Source: Planctomycetota bacterium (GTDB lineage: Bacteria; Planctomycetota; Phycisphaerae; Phycisphaerales; Zrk34). From it: 33,147 nucleotides of DNA. Location: assembly GCA_016125255.1 (NCBI GenBank), contig WGMD01000036.1, positions 1 through 33,147 of the forward strand. The letters are read 5' to 3'. The notes below the pieces were generated by a model that was not told the origin of the DNA, did not search any database, and was given only the letters and a program-made list of their open reading frames with translations. A program made the position numbers and the translations under genes. Below, one piece after another: positions 31,534-33,147 of the stretch (its first letter is position 1; each line of letters starts with the position of its first letter).

Positions 31534-32333
31534 CTTCGGCGCATCATCAGAAGCGACATCAGCGTCAACCCCGCCGGCAGCGCGGCGGGCGCGGGCACGG
31601 CGGTGACTGGAGCGGCCAGATTCTGACCCGCCGCATCGATGTAGATATTGTCCACCACGATGGCGCTGTCTGTACCGCCCCCGTGTGCGAACAGGAAATT
31701 GGTCAACGCGGCCGTGCCGGTTTCGTCATTGCGGAAGGCGAAGCTGGTCTTGACGCCGGCGTTGGCGGTCAACTGCGTCTGGGTCGCGAACGCGCCGCCC
31801 TGAATGTACGCCTTGAACGTATCGGAGCTGTTGTTGGCGACCATCCAGACGCTGTACCAGATATTGGCGGCGACGGACTGGTCGAGCGTGACGAACGAAC
31901 CGCCGTCGCGCGCGACGAATGCGCCGGCGGCGTCGATGGCGATCTGGGGGCGATAGCTGTTGAAGGTGTTGGACACGAGACTGATCGACGCGTCCGCCAG
32001 GCCGAAGGACGTGCCGGGCGTCGTGACCGAAGCGTTGAACTGGAAGTAGACGGTGCCGGTGGATCCGTTGTTGATGGATGCGACGGTCTTGTAGGCCGCG
32101 GTGCTGGTGGAGCCGCTTTGCAGGGCCTTGTCGGCTGGACTGGCGGGCGCGGCGGAGGTGACATCGACCGAGGCGTCGGAGGCGGTCCATCCGTTCTGCC
32201 CGTCGACGCCGCCGTCGGTCAGCGCGTTGAAGTTCTCGACAAGGACGAACGCCGCGCGGGCCTGCGTGCTCAACATCAGCGTTGCCAGCAGGCCGACGAT
32301 CAGCGTGAGTTGTCGCGATGGGATTCTCATCAT
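31530..32333 (-). CDS. PEP-CTERM sorting-domain protein
   Basis: This 267-residue exported protein has a signal peptide ([17 protein letters not shown]) and a beta-rich mature part ([33 protein letters not shown]), a shape seen in LamG/concanavalin-like domains. It ends with a sorting tail: [20 protein letters not shown] and two more Arg, i.e. a Pro-containing motif, a hydrophobic helix and a basic end. This is a variant of PEP-CTERM, recognised by an exosortase that should be encoded elsewhere. It may bind or display polysaccharide. It overlaps FecR and the prepilin-like gene by 4 bases on each side. Confidence 0.82.
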   Translation of the reverse strand: MMRIPSRQLTLIVGLLATLMLSTQARAAFVLVENFNALTDGGVDGQNGWTASDASVDVTSAAPASPADKALQSGSTSTAAYKTVASINNGSTGTVYFQFNASVTTPGTSFGLADASISLVSNTFNSYRPQIAIDAAGAFVARDGGSFVTLDQSVAANIWYSVWMVANNSSDTFKAYIQGGAFATQTQLTANAGVKTSFAFRNDETGTAALTNFLFAHGGGTDSAIVVDNIYIDAAGQNLAAPVTAVPAPAALPAGLTLMSLLMMRRR

Positions 32334-33147
32334 TTGCTCCTTTGTGCAGGTTGAGTGGGCGGGGAGGATTGATCTGGTGATTGCGAAGGGGAGGCGTCCG
32401 GCGGCGTGACAACAAGGCCGTACATGCCGGCGATGGTCGGGTCATTCTCGATGGCGCGCGGCCCGAGCGTCACCACGCCCGCCGCATCCACCCGCCGACG
32501 CCAGACGCTGTACGCCAGATCGCGATCCTCCGACACGAACTGGCCCTGTTCGATCGAAAGCGTCACGGTCCACGGCGTCTGTTCAAATGCCTCGGTAAGC
32601 CATTGCGGCAGCGGCGCCCGCGGGTTCCAGAGCACCCACACCGTCGCCGGCCCGTCGAGCGTCAGCTTCACCGACAAATGCGCATCGGATTTGTCCTCGT
32701 TGGACGTCTGCACGAAGTCGGCGCCGCGCAGGATCGGCGGACAGGTCGGGGCATTGACGCCTTGCCATGTGTAATCGCGGTCAATGTACGCCTTGGCGCC
32801 ATCGACGAATCCGCCGCGCACGATCGGGTACTTGGCGCGGCGGCTGGTCGTCGCCGACACGAGCATCGTGGGCGGCAACAGCGCGCCGTCGCGAAGGGCG
32901 ACGTGCTGACCGGCGGTGAGAATGCGCGGATCGAGGCGCGGCGACTGGACGCGCACGGCGCCCCTGGTCACGAGGACGTCGATGCTGTGCCCGTCGCTGA
33001 CGTTCACGTCGAAGGCGGTGCCGAGGTCGACGATTTCGACGCCGCCGGGAAGATCGACCGTGAATCCGCGCGCTTCGGGTCGCACCAGCGCGCTCAGTCC
33101 GCCGCGCATCAGCCGCCCTCGGTTGACGCCGGTCATTTCAAATTCGC
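32330..33147 (-). CDS. FecR-domain protein (5' end outside the window)
   Basis: The visible 272 codons are the C-terminal part of a FecR-like protein. FEMTGVNRGRLMRGGLSALV and RGFTVDLPGGVEIVDLGTAF, then VLVTRGAVRVQSP, are the FecR beta-domain as found in planctomycete anti-sigma/FecR proteins. The rest (FVDGAKAYIDRDYTW onward) is a beta-rich domain with a Ser/Pro/Gln-rich tail. FecR proteins usually sense or regulate ECF sigma factors at the membrane; the sigma gene and the N-terminal membrane anchor would lie beyond the right edge. The stop overlaps the PEP-CTERM start (ATGA), so the three genes form one operon. Confidence 0.88.
   Translation of the reverse strand, partial: EFEMTGVNRGRLMRGGLSALVRPEARGFTVDLPGGVEIVDLGTAFDVNVSDGHSIDVLVTRGAVRVQSPRLDPRILTAGQHVALRDGALLPPTMLVSATTSRRAKYPIVRGGFVDGAKAYIDRDYTWQGVNAPTCPPILRGADFVQTSNEDKSDAHLSVKLTLDGPATVWVLWNPRAPLPQWLTEAFEQTPWTVTLSIEQGQFVSEDRDLAYSVWRRRVDAAGVVTLGPRAIENDPTIAGMYGLVVTPPDASPSQSPDQSSPPTQPAQRSK

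Noticed and set aside
29920-31626. 568-codon plus-strand open frame
   Set aside because: It crosses two relics, a repeat-bearing spacer and the antisense of the prepilin-like gene; no domain or signal is visible.

Overview
The window looks like chromosomal DNA of a planctomycete, most likely class Phycisphaerae. The evidence is the mix of a type I sulfatase, a FecR / PEP-CTERM / prepilin-type (H-X9-DG) gene trio, a planctomycete-style tyrosine integrase remnant and high-GC genes rich in lipoproteins. This is inference from gene content; there is no rRNA or other marker gene. Almost every real gene is on the minus strand.

Region 1 (1-2700) is a decayed accessory segment. It holds the end of a plus-strand ORF, a serine-recombinase N-terminal stub, a small membrane protein, an orphan lipoprotein and a frame-broken tyrosine recombinase.

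Region 2 (2772-10967) is a closely spaced run of seven genes for exported or envelope proteins. In transcription order these are an outer-membrane barrel, a SYLF-domain lipoprotein, a 749-residue secreted repeat protein, a DUF900-type alpha/beta-hydrolase lipoprotein, a secreted TPR-like protein, a DUF3313 lipoprotein and a sulfatase. Directly upstream (11002-14336) lie a membrane-bound PAS-PAS histidine kinase, a FixJ-type regulator and a stand-alone receiver. A plausible reading is a sensor-controlled envelope module. As a unit it is not one I recognise.

Region 3 (14433-19911) is a MarR-controlled tripartite export operon: MarR, MacA-like adaptor with a His-rich insert, separate MacB-like ATPase and permease, and a NodT-type outer-membrane factor. 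A near-perfect inverted repeat sits just before marR.

Region 4 (19937-21619) is a spacer with strong hairpins around one unrecognised plus-strand ORF, followed by an isoprenylcysteine-methyltransferase-family membrane enzyme.

Region 5 (21698-29822) is a six-gene operon whose genes nearly all overlap by 1-4 bases: PepSY-like periplasmic protein, OmpR-type regulator, histidine kinase, TolC-family lipoprotein, adaptor, RND pump. Upstream is an 8-bp direct repeat with 11-bp periodicity, the arrangement expected for an OmpR-family site. This looks like a self-regulated efflux system.

Region 6 (29940-33147) starts with two gene relics, an HTH (WYL/DeoR-type) regulator stub and the C-terminal end of an SGNH esterase frameshifted by a heptamer repeat, separated by repeat-bearing non-coding DNA. 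It then has a translationally coupled FecR, PEP-CTERM protein and prepilin-like gene set that runs off the right edge.
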